Shown: positions 45,043 to 57,394 of the stretch, one piece after another | Numbering within the stretch: position 1 is the first letter of the stretch | How the letters are laid out: every line of letters begins with the position of its first letter | Assembly (NCBI GenBank): GCA_900095095.1 | Contig: FMBT01000349.1 | Location: forward strand, 62,001 to 126,000 | Direction of reading: 5' to 3' | DNA length: 64,000 nt | Origin: Fragilariopsis cylindrus CCMP1102 | Taxonomy: Eukaryota > Bacillariophyta > Bacillariophyceae > Bacillariales > Bacillariaceae | Notes under the pieces: model-generated | What the model saw: only the letters and a program-made list of their open reading frames with translations | Databases searched by the model: none | What the model was told of the DNA's origin: nothing | Made by a program: the position numbers and the translations under genes

Positions 45043-45891
45043 GATTTAATCGAAAGAGGGGGAAGAAGAAGAAGAAGAAGATGATGATCTGATGTTTTAT
45101 ATTATATCCTTTTCTAGTTTCTGTGACGTCGTTGTCGTCGGTCGTCGATATTCAGATATTATGATTTTCGCAACAGATTATTTGAAGGTAAGATGCGCTT
45201 CGTTTTTTTTGGGTAGTGCGTATACAATATCAGAGTTTATGTATACATGTATTTAAGTACATGTATGTGTATTTTTTTGCTGCTGATCTGCTGAAGCGGA
45301 TTGTCCATTCTTTAAAGGCAACGAAAAGAAAAAGAAATGACGATACGCTTTAACAATGTCGTTGAAGAGTCTTTTTGGTGTTGTTTTGTTAATCTCTTTA
45401 TTTAAAAGGCGAAGTCATGTGTCGGTGATAGTGATTCTTCTGTTGGCATCTGTAGGTCCTACCGTACGTGTGTATGCCGTATAATGGACATCATTCCTAC
45501 TTTCACTCATCAAAAAATAAATATCACCCCCCTGCTATGAATAGATCCCATAATCTAGTTACCACCCCTAAATTAAAGTTCTCCGTTGCAAGTGTGCCCG
45601 GGTAATACCCTGAGTGTACCCTTAAATCAAAGTTTCCATTTCTCCGTTGGTAGTGTGGCGCGCTGGTTTTTGCGGGATCTCATACAAGAATGAATCGAGA
45701 TCTTGTCTCACATTTTCAAATTTTGAGGATCACGCCTCGAAGAACAAAGAAGATATCACAAAAGAGCGAAAGCGAAACGATTGAATTGAATTGTACTTTA
45801 ATTTTATGCATTGCACGTTGGTCATTTTTAATTCCAAACAAACTAACGACACTACAGGACTGAAAGATAACAGAAAAATACATGTATAATA
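45043..45891. other. Divergent spacer M50B-like / acidic protein
   Basis: Contains GAA/GAT triplet runs near 45061-45085 and a partly duplicated element: CTCCGTTGCAAGTGTGCCCG (from about 45583) recurs in diverged form as CTCCGTTGGTAGTGTGGCGC (from about 45643). No gene is seen. Confidence 0.4.
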
Positions 45892-46272
45892 ATGGTGTCT
45901 AGAGGGGGAGGACGACGCGGGAGATATAATGGCTACCATCTCGAAGAAGAGAACAAGGATGATGATGAAGAGGAGGAGGAGGAGGAAACACAAGTTGTCG
46001 AAGAGCGACGGAACACCATTTCTGTAACCGAAGCTACTAGGATACGTGATGCACAATATCTAGCCCAGGAGGCACTTCGAATAGCCATTGAAGCACGGCA
46101 TGCAGCTAGACGTTTGCAGGAGTATCGATCAAGAATTATGTTGTTACCCCATCGAAGAAGTTATGATATTCGTATGAATGATGATGACACTATTTCTACT
46201 TCCACGTTACGTGGAGGTGATGGTGGAGGAGTAGAAGGAAGAGGTGACAATGATTCGTCTACAAGTCTGTGA
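45892..46272 (+). CDS. Small acidic/coiled-coil hypothetical protein
   Basis: Intronless ORF of 126 residues. It has a Gly/Arg-rich start (SRGGGRRGRYNGYH), an acidic run (DDDEEEEEEE), then a helix-forming block (ATRIRDAQYLAQEALRIAIE, ARHAARRLQEYRSRI) and a Gly/Asp tail. Codon pattern and the Ala/Arg-rich helix look genuine. No family is recognised. A charged amphipathic helix suggests protein or RNA binding, but nothing firmer. Confidence 0.4.
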   Translation: MVSRGGGRRGRYNGYHLEEENKDDDEEEEEEETQVVEERRNTISVTEATRIRDAQYLAQEALRIAIEARHAARRLQEYRSRIMLLPHRRSYDIRMNDDDTISTSTLRGGDGGGVEGRGDNDSSTSL

Positions 46273-46906
46273 TGTCTTCGATCGTGTCCTTTAAGAATAC
46301 AAACATCACTATTATGGTCATTGGTAGGGATGATGTTGAAAAAATAATAATATGAGGACAAGATGTTGGGACGATAAAAATGATAGATATGAAAAAAGAT
46401 ACAGGAAGATTATTATCTATAGTAATTGCAATACAGGAAAATTGGTACTGTACAGTGTAGTACAGGACTTGGTCGCTCGCTCGCTTTCTCTCTCCATTAA
46501 CATAATAATTATTAACTATACGATACTTTTTTGTAATATGATATAACGAAAATCTTATTTAAACTTGCTTACAGTATTCTGGATTTTCCTTCTAACGGTA
46601 CGAATCGACATCATCTAGCATCTGATGACGCATTTTCATAAACTAACTTCGAGATAATTCAAATCGTAGGTACGTCAGTCGTTAGTGAACTGACTTGATT
46701 CCAATAACAAAAGGAAAGTAACCATACAGTAGTATAATACTTTTACAAAGGAGGATTGATTCGACAGATTTACTTACATCTATGGTCACTGTGGGTAGTG
46801 ATCTTATTTCCATATCACATTCGATAAAATCTAGATACTAGACGCGTACGATGCAATATATGATAATTCTATTTTCAATCATGTCTGATTTCTACTTCTA
46901 CTAACT
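46273..46906. other. Convergent 3' spacer
   Basis: AT-rich with GTACTGTACAGTGTAGTACAG around 46445-46465 and a GCTCGCTC run near 46475. No gene. Confidence 0.4.
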
Positions 46907-48235
46907 TTACTCAAAGTAACGAGCTCTTACCGTAAAAAATGTGTTTCTGACAAATTCATTGTGCTTCAAAATAAGAGGTAGACGAGGATGCTCGTGGACA
47001 TCTCGCCCCATAGACTTAGTTGATAATTCATCAAGCTGATTTATGAATGTATCTATATGTTCTAGCAGTTTAGCTGATGTTTCCGGATAATACTGCTCAT
47101 GTAGTATTTGCTTAGTTTCATAGTCGCCATCCATGTGGGCCTTCATAAGTTCTCGTTTCCTCGCTATGTTTGACGAGCTTAATACCTGATATAGGAGTAC
47201 ATCCCAAACTTCATTACTAACATCACCGGTATCTTTGTAGAACAACATTCGATCATGGGCGTATCCCAAGTCTCTTAATTCATTGTTGACGTGTGGTAGA
47301 ATAATTTTACAGAATGTTGCGGGCGACGACTCATCTAAGAAACCATATCTCGCAAGCAAAAAAGATGGATTGGTCGGATCTCCATAACTCATCCGAAGTG
47401 GTGACCCCGCCGGTACATCTCTAGTTGTTTGTACGTAACAATTTCCTTCCTCATCATAGCCCATAGACGTCTCTGTTTCGGTTCCATGATTGATATAATC
47501 GGCGACAGGAACAATACGCAAGTCACCGGATCCATCATTAGCGTCAAAACTTCTTGTGTATACAATCTGGTAGGCCCAAATCCAAAGATCTGAGTAGCCC
47601 TTAATATTATCGCTAAAAAATGGCACCCGCTTCACTTGTAAATGATTTAAGTTGGCACGTTCTTCCATTGCAAGCGTTGCCATCAACGAAGGTAAGCATT
47701 TGTAACAGAACGGAGTCATCGACGCTGCGTTTTGGAAGTAACGAGGTAAAGAATTGAGCCACGGATACCACGGACTATCTTCGCCTCCTTCCCATTCGGC
47801 CAGTATCTTTAGCATTAGATAGTATTGTCGTAGCTCTTGTCCTGCATTTAAACTGATTATTAGCTTTTCTGCATCTTCGAGTCGTCCAAATTCTTCAACT
47901 GCCTTATTACTCGAGAGGATCATCTCGTTTGGTACAAACAATACAGGTGATTCTGCTGGAATGTCTTCGGTAGTCATCAGCGACATATCTATCCTAAATC
48001 CACCCGTACCATCAACATCCTCGCTCATATATTGCACGCCTTCTGCCTTTTGAACTCCACACATGCTGGCCCATTCATCCATCGTTTGTATATCTCTAGG
48101 AGCATTCTCTTCTATATCTACGACGGAAAAGATACTGGTACTGGTACTCGTATGAGAACTATGCTGCTGAATATGGAAAGCTGACACACGACACAACGAA
48201 GCGATATAAACAGTAGCGAATACAAGATATATCAT
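46907..48235 (-). CDS. Plastid-type SET-domain protein methyltransferase (LSMT-like)
   Basis: Intronless ORF of 442 residues. The N-terminus has a signal segment (LVFATVYIASLCRVSAF) ending in V-S-A-F-H, an ASAF-type context used for import into diatom plastids. The body follows the split SET plan of Rubisco large-subunit and related lysine methyltransferases: GFRIDMSLMTTEDIPAESPV, LMLKILAEWEGGEDSPWYPW, LNSLPRYF, RIVPVADYINHGTETE (the N-H-x SAM-contact motif), DVPAGSPLRMSYGDPTN with the catalytic Tyr in SYG, and LLARYGFLDE. The C-terminal helical part matches the Rubisco-substrate-binding region. The actual target in plastids may be Rubisco, aldolase or another protein. Family assignment is firm; targeting is inferred from the leader. 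Confidence 0.88.
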   Translation of the reverse strand: MIYLVFATVYIASLCRVSAFHIQQHSSHTSTSTSIFSVVDIEENAPRDIQTMDEWASMCGVQKAEGVQYMSEDVDGTGGFRIDMSLMTTEDIPAESPVLFVPNEMILSSNKAVEEFGRLEDAEKLIISLNAGQELRQYYLMLKILAEWEGGEDSPWYPWLNSLPRYFQNAASMTPFCYKCLPSLMATLAMEERANLNHLQVKRVPFFSDNIKGYSDLWIWAYQIVYTRSFDANDGSGDLRIVPVADYINHGTETETSMGYDEEGNCYVQTTRDVPAGSPLRMSYGDPTNPSFLLARYGFLDESSPATFCKIILPHVNNELRDLGYAHDRMLFYKDTGDVSNEVWDVLLYQVLSSSNIARKRELMKAHMDGDYETKQILHEQYYPETSAKLLEHIDTFINQLDELSTKSMGRDVHEHPRLPLILKHNEFVRNTFFTVRARYFE

Positions 48236-50113
48236 TTTTTCTTCTTTCTATTCTACTGTATCTTAATAAAAGTATTGAAATTTTGTTTGTGTATCGATTG
48301 ATGTCATGCTCATCCCCTTCTCATCTTCGCTGTTGTTTTGAACCTGAAGCCTCTACGGTATTCTCTATTAGATTTTGATTGAGTAATTAGGTTAATCCGA
48401 ACGGAAATAAGCAACGCCGTCCCCTACTATTCCAAAGTAAGTACGTACTAGTACGTTCAAGCATGTGCATATGATATAACTACCGTACTACAGTACAAAA
48501 GCTTTATTAGGGACTTACAATGTACTTTAAAATAGTATAGAACATAGAGTAAGTTATGTTTGTGGAACTGATTGTATTTAGTAGAATTGAATAGTGCAAC
48601 AGCTTATCTAGCTAGCTATTTGCTAGATTTGGAGCTTCAGCTCAGATTTGAACGCAGTAGTTTTGTTCTTACTAGTAGAACATCATAACAACTGGTGCCT
48701 GTAGATTCAACTACAACATAAAGTGCATGCATTTAATTTTTAAGTACAAATAATGATACACATCATGTGCCACTGCGCCACCTAGCCGTTTCAAACCTCC
48801 TGGATTAGCACTTCAGTACTATATTTATTTAATACATTGATTATTTGTTTTATTTTTATATCTTAAAGTTGCAAGCCATCTAAAATAAACATAATTTAAT
48901 TGTTCATTGACTACAACATCTCCTTTTTTTCCTTTGGTGCGAATATTTAGTACCATGTTTGTATTGTAGCACTGACTAGGGGATTTCACATCACATACGT
49001 ACTTGTACTGTTCGTACTTTGACATTATGGATATTGGAATCATCCCAGACATCATTTGCCGTATTATCAATATAGTCTACATATATAGTTTCCTATCACA
49101 ATCCAAAACAACTCCTTCTACTACTACTACCTGCCAACCTACAAGTAGTGTTTCTTTTTGGAGCACTTCCTCCAAAAAGTATACCGACAAACAGACCAAT
49201 ATTCGTGGCCCATTTTTGTACGTTTTATTATATTTGCTTATTTGGCTCAATTTCTGTGGATACTTGCAACATTTTTACTACTAGTAAGCATTTAGTTGCA
49301 CTATACACAAAGCACTTTTTGCACCTCATCACTCTAGTGGATTTTTAGTCAAGAAGATTTTATCATTATTTGATTGTTATTCAACAGATTTATAGTACCA
49401 TTATTTTTCCATACTATGGACCTGTTATGGAATTAATTGAGCAAGCAATCATTGACTATTTTTATCTAGATATCATCATTTATTTGTTCCATTCAATCAT
49501 TCAATCAAGAAAGTGTAATGTAGTACAGTAGTAACGTTACATTATATACAGTCTACGCTATAGAAATATACATTACTTGTGTTTCTATAATTGCTATTGT
49601 CTACCCTACACTAACCGTACTAAGGTATTTAGTACGAAGTATGATTATATTCTTAAATATTCAAGGTTTTTTTGGTACTGATCCTATGTATGTAAATTAG
49701 TACAAGTTGATTTTTCTATTCATTTTTTTACGTATTTTAGTTACTAGTATGGCGCGTTGTTTTCGTTTGCTTTTTCCGCGCTAGAAAAAAAAGTTATTGC
49801 ACGTTCAGTTCTACGTTTTTCGTACAATGTATCGTCCTTTCTTCCATCCGTTTTTTTTCGCGCCATTTTTCGGACTTCCTGTAGAGGGAGGAGATGCTCT
49901 CTTTGTTGCAAGTTCGCCGTACCCTTTGCAGTAAAAAGTCTTGAAGATGATGATTACGATGCAAAAAGTCAGGGTGTGCTCATAAAATTAACCACAAACT
50001 CGACGGACAATCAGTGAATCCACACAATCCACACAATTCAACCATAACAAACAGTAATTAAAGAGTAGTAGTACAACTAACTCATCATTTTTATTCATAA
50101 TCCTAACGATAAC
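48236..50113. other. Long intergenic region rich in GTAC/CTAG palindromes
   Basis: About 1.9 kb. It carries GTACTAGTAC at 48445-48454, CTAGCTAGCTATT at 48608-48620, many TACAGTA-like words and AT-rich DNA. Short ORFs (such as 49003-49284) show no conserved features. The 5' leader of the cyclin gene is probably in the last few hundred bases. Confidence 0.45.
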
Positions 50114-52328
50114 ATGGATCTTTCAGATAAAATGAGTAGTACGAGACGAAGATCTTCCCGTCTTCAGAACGTAGACGATGATCATGTCGACGAGCAACAC
50201 GACAACGAAAGCATCGCTTTGTCGTTGTCGCGGCGACGATCTTCTACTAGTGGACGTAGTCGTCGGCAACGAACCACCTCCACTGCAACCACTGACTCCT
50301 CTTCAATTACCAAAGAGAATAACCAAGCTCCTCAGCAAAAACATGATGATGATCATGATGATTCTATTCCGAAAAGGCCACGTCGTAGCGCTCGCAATCG
50401 TAGCGACAGCAGCAATAACAGACCACAACTACATCAATCGTCATCATTGAAGAGCAACACGAAGGAAAAGAGAAAAATGACAGCTGATACAACAACAACA
50501 ACAACCAGTATGAAATCGGTAACAAGAGCCAGTAAAAAACCCAGGACAACAAAAACAAAAAGCACGTTGTCTATTTCCACGACAAAAAAGATCGGTCGAC
50601 GAGAAAACAAACAAAGAATGTCACGCCATCTCCTATTGCCTTCTCTACCACCACTGGGACAGCATTTGGCTTTGACAGTCCAAATGAAAAAGATGATCAT
50701 AGATCGCTTCCTTCGGGAGTGGTCAACCTATACAACGACGGTTCACCTTTTACTACTACTAATAATAACATTTCCGTTGAACCATCCAATCAGCTGCGCA
50801 GAAGACGTAGTACTAAACCTAAACAAAGTCGATCATCGTTATCATCGTCGTCATTAAGATCACGTTGTGAATATAGTGGACGGTCTATTGTGTATTCCGA
50901 TTCTTCTACTACCGAATGCTTAACGGTACATTTTATTCAGACCTATGGCGAAGAATATTGGAACATTCTACATGAATCAGAAAGAGCTATCATTTACGAT
51001 CCATCAAAGACTAATAATTCCAGTGATAATTTGTCGAGTCCCAAAACAAGACGTAACAGACGAGGTGGTGGCATACCATTCGGGTCACCACAATCTACCT
51101 CGACATCATCATCGTCACATTCCTCCTCTTCAATGTCTTCCTCTAATGCTGCTATGTCAAAAGTAACACCGAATGAAAGACAGAATGATTTTGTTGTCGA
51201 TGAAGATTGGAACAAGAAAAAAAATATACTTAATTTACATCAACAACCCTGCGAAAGCACTACATTGATGTCGGTTCAACCGAATTTAACACCCAAGATG
51301 AGATCAATACTAGTTGACTGGTTATCGAATTATCAGAACATTTTTCATTCGAATCGTCGACGTTGCATCTAGCTGTTACGATGGTCGATCGTGTCTTGGC
51401 AAGTGGAAGGTCACTCCACGGTGGCGATGGTGACGATGAGCAACGTCGTAGTCGTAGTCGTCGTCGACCACGATCATCGTCACAGACATTTTCATTGGGG
51501 TCAACGTCGGTATCAACGTTAACAAAAGAATCACACAGTAATAATTACGATTCCGACGTCGACACCGACGAAGAAGAGGATGACAATGATAACGAAGACG
51601 ATGACGAAGAGGGGAGTAAGGATACCCATTGTTATCTCATTCCTAGAGATCGGTTTCAATTGTTAGGCGCAACATGTGTGTGGCTAGCATGTAAGGTCAA
51701 AGAAATTTCACCACCAAAAGCGAAGGAAATCGCATACGTATCAGATCATATTTATACCGTTGAACAAATCAAAACCATGGAACGAAGAGTTTGTAATGCC
51801 TTAAATTTTACATTCTTTGAAGCTCCGACACCGCACATTTTTTGTTCGAATTTATGAGGGCAAGCTTCGCACAGAATCAGCTGCTCGTACTAGTACTAGT
51901 ACTACTACTTGTACAAACTCTCCTACCGGTGCTTGCTCTTGCGGTTGCCGTCGATGTCTTATTCCCGCCGCTGCCACTGGTGTCGGCTTAGCAATCGATT
52001 CTGTATTTCGTGATATGGCACATTACTTGTTGGAATTAGGTCGTTTGCCGTACGGTCCAACTGGTAGAAAACCCAGCTTGTTAGCTGCCGCGGTGGTTTA
52101 CCTTACGAGAGTGACTCTAGGCATACCACGTCGGCCGTCGCTCGGTTACCATCATCGTCGTCTGACCGTGACGCATATTGGACGCCTACACTTGAATATT
52201 ATACGGGATATGCCAAGAGTGATCTCTTTGATACCGTGTTGGAGCTTCACGCATACCATATGGCGGCAGAAACGAGCAATCTGAAAGCAGTTTTCAGCAA
52301 ATACAAGACGAAAAGGTTCATCGCGTAG
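50114..52328 (+). CDS. Mitotic (A/B-type) cyclin, interrupted by four frame changes
   Basis: Reading across four breaks gives one cyclin. It has a basic Ser/Thr/Arg-rich N-terminus, then the cyclin box: YWNILHESERAIIYDPS, TPKMRSILVDW, continuing in another frame as IELSEHFSFESSTLHLAV, MVDRVLAS, RFQLLGATCVWLACKVKE and ERRVCNALNFTFFEAPTP. The second cyclin fold has DMAHYLLELGRLPYG, PSLLAAAVVYLTRVTLG and LEYYTGYAKSDLFDTVLEL. Breaks lie in the A-run 50584-50589, at 51321-51326 (DW then IEL), in the T-run 51838-51843 (this one has a base too many) and at about 52117-52127. The protein conservation around each break argues for sequence errors rather than long-standing decay. Two large low-complexity inserts (51000-51230, 51410-51620) split the cyclin box. 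Mitotic cyclins activate CDK1-type kinases. Confidence 0.82.
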
Positions 52329-52639
52329 CGTTAAAGACTGTTGTGCTAAGAGAAGATTTGGGATTCTAAAAATTCGTGCACTGGGAGTTAACTGAAATAC
52401 AAATCTAATAACAATAATAGAAGCGAAACAATATTAAAAATACTTAGTACTTGACTCGAATGAAAAAATATAACATTGTCATATTATTTGAATTTATTTC
52501 TGTATGAAGTATTGAATACTGTCGGATGGAATGAATGCGAAGATAGAATAGAAACGACGTCCGAGATGAGCTGCCCTTCAATTTCCATTGTTCGACGTAA
52601 TAATCTCATTTTAAACTCAGGACTACAGTAGATTAATAA

Positions 52640-53066
52640 ATTTGTCATATTGTCATATTGTCAAGAACAGTTTGCAATTTTGGAAGATCGAATCACGCCC
52701 ATGTAACGATAAAGTAAATAGTTTTGAGCTCTGAGTAAAAAAGTTATATTTATGCTATGGTGCATTTTCAGTCGATATTAAAACAATCAAGAACGAGAAG
52801 TAATTCCATTTTGCCACTCGACTGATCATTCGTAATTTTTTTTGCGTTTCGTTCATTTGTCATATTGTCATATGTCAAGAACAGTTTGCAATTTGGAAGA
52901 TCGAATCACGCCCATGTAACGATAAAGTAAATAGTTTTGAGCTCTGAGTTAAAAAGTTATATTTATGCTATGGTACATTTTCAGTCGATATTAAAACAAT
53001 CAAGAACGAGAAGTAATTCCATTTTGCCACTCGACTGATCATTCGTAATTTTTTTTGCGTTTCGTT
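52640..53066. repeat. Two tandem copies of a ~213-bp non-coding unit
   Basis: Copy 1 (52640-52853) and copy 2 (52855-53066) start ATTTGTCATATTGTCAT and end GCGTTTCGTT, differing only by a few substitutions and one-base indels (for example GGTGCA versus GGTACA). Copy 2 stops about 20 bp from the NDUFS7 stop codon, so the unit corresponds to that gene's 3' flank. Near identity implies recent duplication. The remainder of 52329-52639 is unremarkable spacer after the cyclin gene. Confidence 0.93.
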
Positions 53067-53084
53067 TCTTTTACTTTCTCATTT

Positions 53085-54149
<1,065 letters not shown>

Positions 54150-54499
54150 CTTGATGGTCTAAAGTTTGTATTTAAAGCAACTTTGTTATGTTGTCGTTGT
54201 TACCTTTCTCGTTTCTCAGTGATGAGTTATTTCGAAGTGAAGAATCTGATCAACCAATCCCATCTTTGCTTTCTGCGCGCCCACGTAGACACCGCGCGTA
54301 GTAGGTGCGTATGTATTGTACGCTGTAATCATATAATCGACACTAGGTCACGTGGTTCGTTCGTTTGAAAATCCACCCCTTTTTTTTTTCTTTCATTTTT
54401 GAAAAAAAGATTTTGCGATCCATTTATTTACTAGTACTGTACGCATTGTCGAGAATTGTTAGCATAACCTACTGCCCTAATTGTTAATAGTCATACTGT

Positions 54500-55737
54500 A
54501 TGATGATGTTATCGTTATTATTCGCACAAATAATAGTAATAGCGAGCTTGGCTTGCGGTAGCACTTCTGTTGATGGACTCGCCGTTGGTCGTGTCTCAGC
54601 TGGTCCTAATGGGTTTGAAATTTCAAGCATGGGAGTAGGGACGTGGTCGTGGGGGAATCGTTTTCTATTCGATTATGATACATCACAAGATGAATCTATA
54701 TACGAAGCTTATCGAGAAGTTCGTAATGCAGGTGTGACTTTGTTTGATACAGCCGATTCATACGGGACATTAGATCTGAATGGACGTGCAGAAATTCTAC
54801 TCGGTACCTTTGAACGACGGTACTTGAATGAATTAGGAATGAAATCAATCAATGACAACAACAATGACGAATATAGTGATAACGAGTTAGTATCTGCATC
54901 AACAGCGACAACGGCAGCACCTTGGTGGGATTTAATAGGGAGAGGAAAAGATGCAGCTAGGACAAATGATAATTATCAGCCTCAACAAGTCGCCACGAAA
55001 ATTGCACCCTATCCGTGGCGGATCACTCCAAATAGTGTTGTACGTTCCGCTGAAGGTTCACTTCGACGTTTGGAACAGAAAAGTTATCGGTTGCTCAACT
55101 GCACTGGTCAACCGCTAATTATCAACCATTTCAAGAGCGTGCATTATGGGAAGGAATATGTGACGTGTACGATGAAGGTTTATGTGAGGCTGTTGGCGTT
55201 AGTAATTATGGACCGAAACAATTATTTGCTGTTTCAGAAAAATTTCGGGAACGAGAAGTACCCCTAGCGGTGGCGCAGGTTCAATATTCTCTAATGACAT
55301 ATAACGCAAACACGAATAGCGGTAATGGCAAAGATATGAATGAAGCATGTGACGATGTTAATTGTAGACTTATTTCATATTCACCATTGTGTCTAGGATT
55401 ATTGACGGGAAAGTACACACTTAAGGAAACCAATCGGTTACCGACATCACCAGCACGGCAACAACTCTTTAAGGAATTACTTCCCGGTGCACAAGACTTA
55501 CTCGACACATTAGAGGTCGTTGCGAAGGAATATGGAAAATCTCAATCACAAATCGCGATTAATTGGTGTATGAGAAAGGGGACCGTTCCAATTCCTGGAT
55601 CGAGAAATCTTACGCAGGCAAGAGAAAATCTTGGTGCCACGGGATGGTCTCTTCGACCAGACGCAGTGCGAGAATTGGAAAGTGCAGCCTCAAAAGTGAC
55701 GAAACCTATGGTTCAAAATGTTTTTCAAACTGAATAG
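54500..55737 (+). CDS. Aldo/keto reductase with a secretory-type leader, one frame break
   Basis: Two frames make one AKR (about 412 residues). A leader (LSLLFAQIIVIASLACGSTS) precedes the TIM-barrel enzyme: MGVGTWSWGNR, VTLFDTADSYG (catalytic Asp and Tyr), RAEILLG, VATKIAPYPWR (catalytic Lys), then after the break SVAQLHWS (catalytic His), GLCEAVGVSNYGPKQL, VQYSLM, LISYSPLCLGLLTGKY, IAINWCMRKGTVPIPGSRN and ARENLGATGW for NADP binding. The frame changes at about 55079-55085 in an A-run (CAGAAAAGTT), equivalent to one missing base. An inserted loop of about 50 residues (Asn/Asp-rich, then PWWDLIGRG) lies after the LLG helix. The set resembles plant chloroplast AKRs similar to pyridoxal reductase. 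The leader suggests entry to the secretory route or plastid. Confidence 0.88.
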
Positions 55738-56329
55738 ATATAATATATTATATAAATAAAGGAGCAGCACAACGATACATTCAGTACCGTTAGATAAGAA
55801 TCGCAATGATTTTTTTCTGTAGTTTTATTCGTAAAAGCATGTACTTGTATTAAATTGCTATGTATATTGTTTATTGTTAACATGTATTAGCTAACTATTA
55901 GTACAAATCGAAGAGAAATTATTGATCTTCTAATTGCGACAAACAATTTTTATTTCACTTGTGCGAGAAAAATATTGATTGATTCGAGATCAATCATTTC
56001 CCCTCATGGTGACTTGGTGCTTTAGTAAGTACCGTAATATACCATCCCTGATCAAAAAAAAATATCAAGAATAGAATCCAGATCAAGACAGTGTCGCAAT
56101 GGTAACAATAGTATCAGTAGACATCAAACAGGCGTATTTTTTCTTTTCCTCTGTTTGCTTCTACCAAGGTAATTGTCAATAATTAATTTTACTGATGGTA
56201 TTATCGTGTAATGACAAAAAAAACGTAAGCACTTTGCAACCACGGATTTTGCTGTCGTCTTTCACACACACCGTTAGTAGTACATCAAAATACTACTAAC
56301 AGGTACCACCATTTAGTCACATCTATTGA
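55738..56329. other. Convergent 3' spacer
   Basis: About 590 bp of AT-rich DNA between the aldo/keto reductase and carrier stop codons. No gene or repeat stands out. Confidence 0.45.
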
Positions 56330-57394
56330 CTAGTATGCCTCCCAATCGCACACCTGCAATAGAGTGTATTCGTAAACAGGGAATATTATTCCATTGACCG
56401 GAAAGGCACGTAAACACGTTACGGACAATCCTCGAAAGAGATGTTTCCATCCATGTTCCTTGACAATTTTTGAAAAGACCGCCGATATGGTTCGTTCATT
56501 TCTTGGCGTATCGATTGGTGCTGTTTGTATCTGTGTTTTGATGACATCGAAGGGATATACAATCGCCCACGTCAATGCACCAGTCAAACCTCCCGCAACC
56601 GCACTGGCGATCCACGCGTGAGATGCATTCGTCGTCTTCACCGTCGAATCGAACGAAGTAGCTGTAACCGTAGCTAGTCCATGTCCATCCATTACGGAAA
56701 GTTCCGATTGAACCTCACGTTGATCTAACGTATCTTTGATACGTTTATTAAAGACATCGTACAAGGTAAAGTAGGCACCAAAAGCAGGAATTTCTCTCCA
56801 ACAGGTAATCCACCACCCTCGATATAATGCTGAGACTTTCAAAGGAGCACTACCATTACCACTACCAAGGATCGTACGCAATGTCGTACGAAGGGGATGC
56901 GACGCAGTTGCAGTATTGGTTGTACTTGTAGAAATAACGGCGTCTTGTATTTGTAATCGACACTTAACGTGTTCCATCGGACAAATAACTAGGGCTTGAA
57001 CCAAACCGGCAAAGGAACCACAAGCGAATGCCTTAGCATGGGTATGTTGTGCATTATATTTGTCCTCATACTGTCGTGTTGACCACCCATATGATGAAAA
57101 AATAATAGCATTAACGACACATGCCGCGGATAACGGTGCAGCCATACCACGAAATAGAGACGACGGTCCACCATATGTTGATCCGGATGCTAACGTTAGT
57201 ATACTCGGGTTGCCCTTTGCGGTTTGCATCCTAACTTTAAGTGTATCCATTGGATGTCCTATCACGACAGATGCTGATCCCGCCACACCACCAGCAATAA
57301 AATCATGAAGGAAGGAAACTTCCTGTTCATCTTCTGTATTTGTTGCGGCACTATGATGCGGTTCCTTATGACCTAACTCTTGTTTGTGTTCCAT
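56330..57394 (-). CDS. Mitochondrial carrier family (SLC25) transporter
   Basis: Intronless ORF of 354 residues with three repeats, each with the carrier signature P-x-[DE]-x-x-[KR]: HPMDTLKVRMQ (repeat 1), CPMEHVKCRLQIQ (repeat 2) and YPFDVIKTQIQT (repeat 3), plus the matching LFRG, YRGWW and LFRGLS elements. Six transmembrane helices are expected. The PMEHVKCRLQ second signature and overall spacing resemble the carnitine/acylcarnitine, ornithine and SLC25A45/47 branch. The substrate-contact residues are not diagnostic by eye. Inserted linkers (Ser/Thr/Ala-rich near 56900; VTATSFDSTVKTTN) lengthen it beyond the typical 300. It is divergent with STE24. Confidence 0.9.
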   Translation of the reverse strand: MEHKQELGHKEPHHSAATNTEDEQEVSFLHDFIAGGVAGSASVVIGHPMDTLKVRMQTAKGNPSILTLASGSTYGGPSSLFRGMAAPLSAACVVNAIIFSSYGWSTRQYEDKYNAQHTHAKAFACGSFAGLVQALVICPMEHVKCRLQIQDAVISTSTTNTATASHPLRTTLRTILGSGNGSAPLKVSALYRGWWITCWREIPAFGAYFTLYDVFNKRIKDTLDQREVQSELSVMDGHGLATVTATSFDSTVKTTNASHAWIASAVAGGLTGALTWAIVYPFDVIKTQIQTAPIDTPRNERTISAVFSKIVKEHGWKHLFRGLSVTCLRAFPVNGIIFPVYEYTLLQVCDWEAY

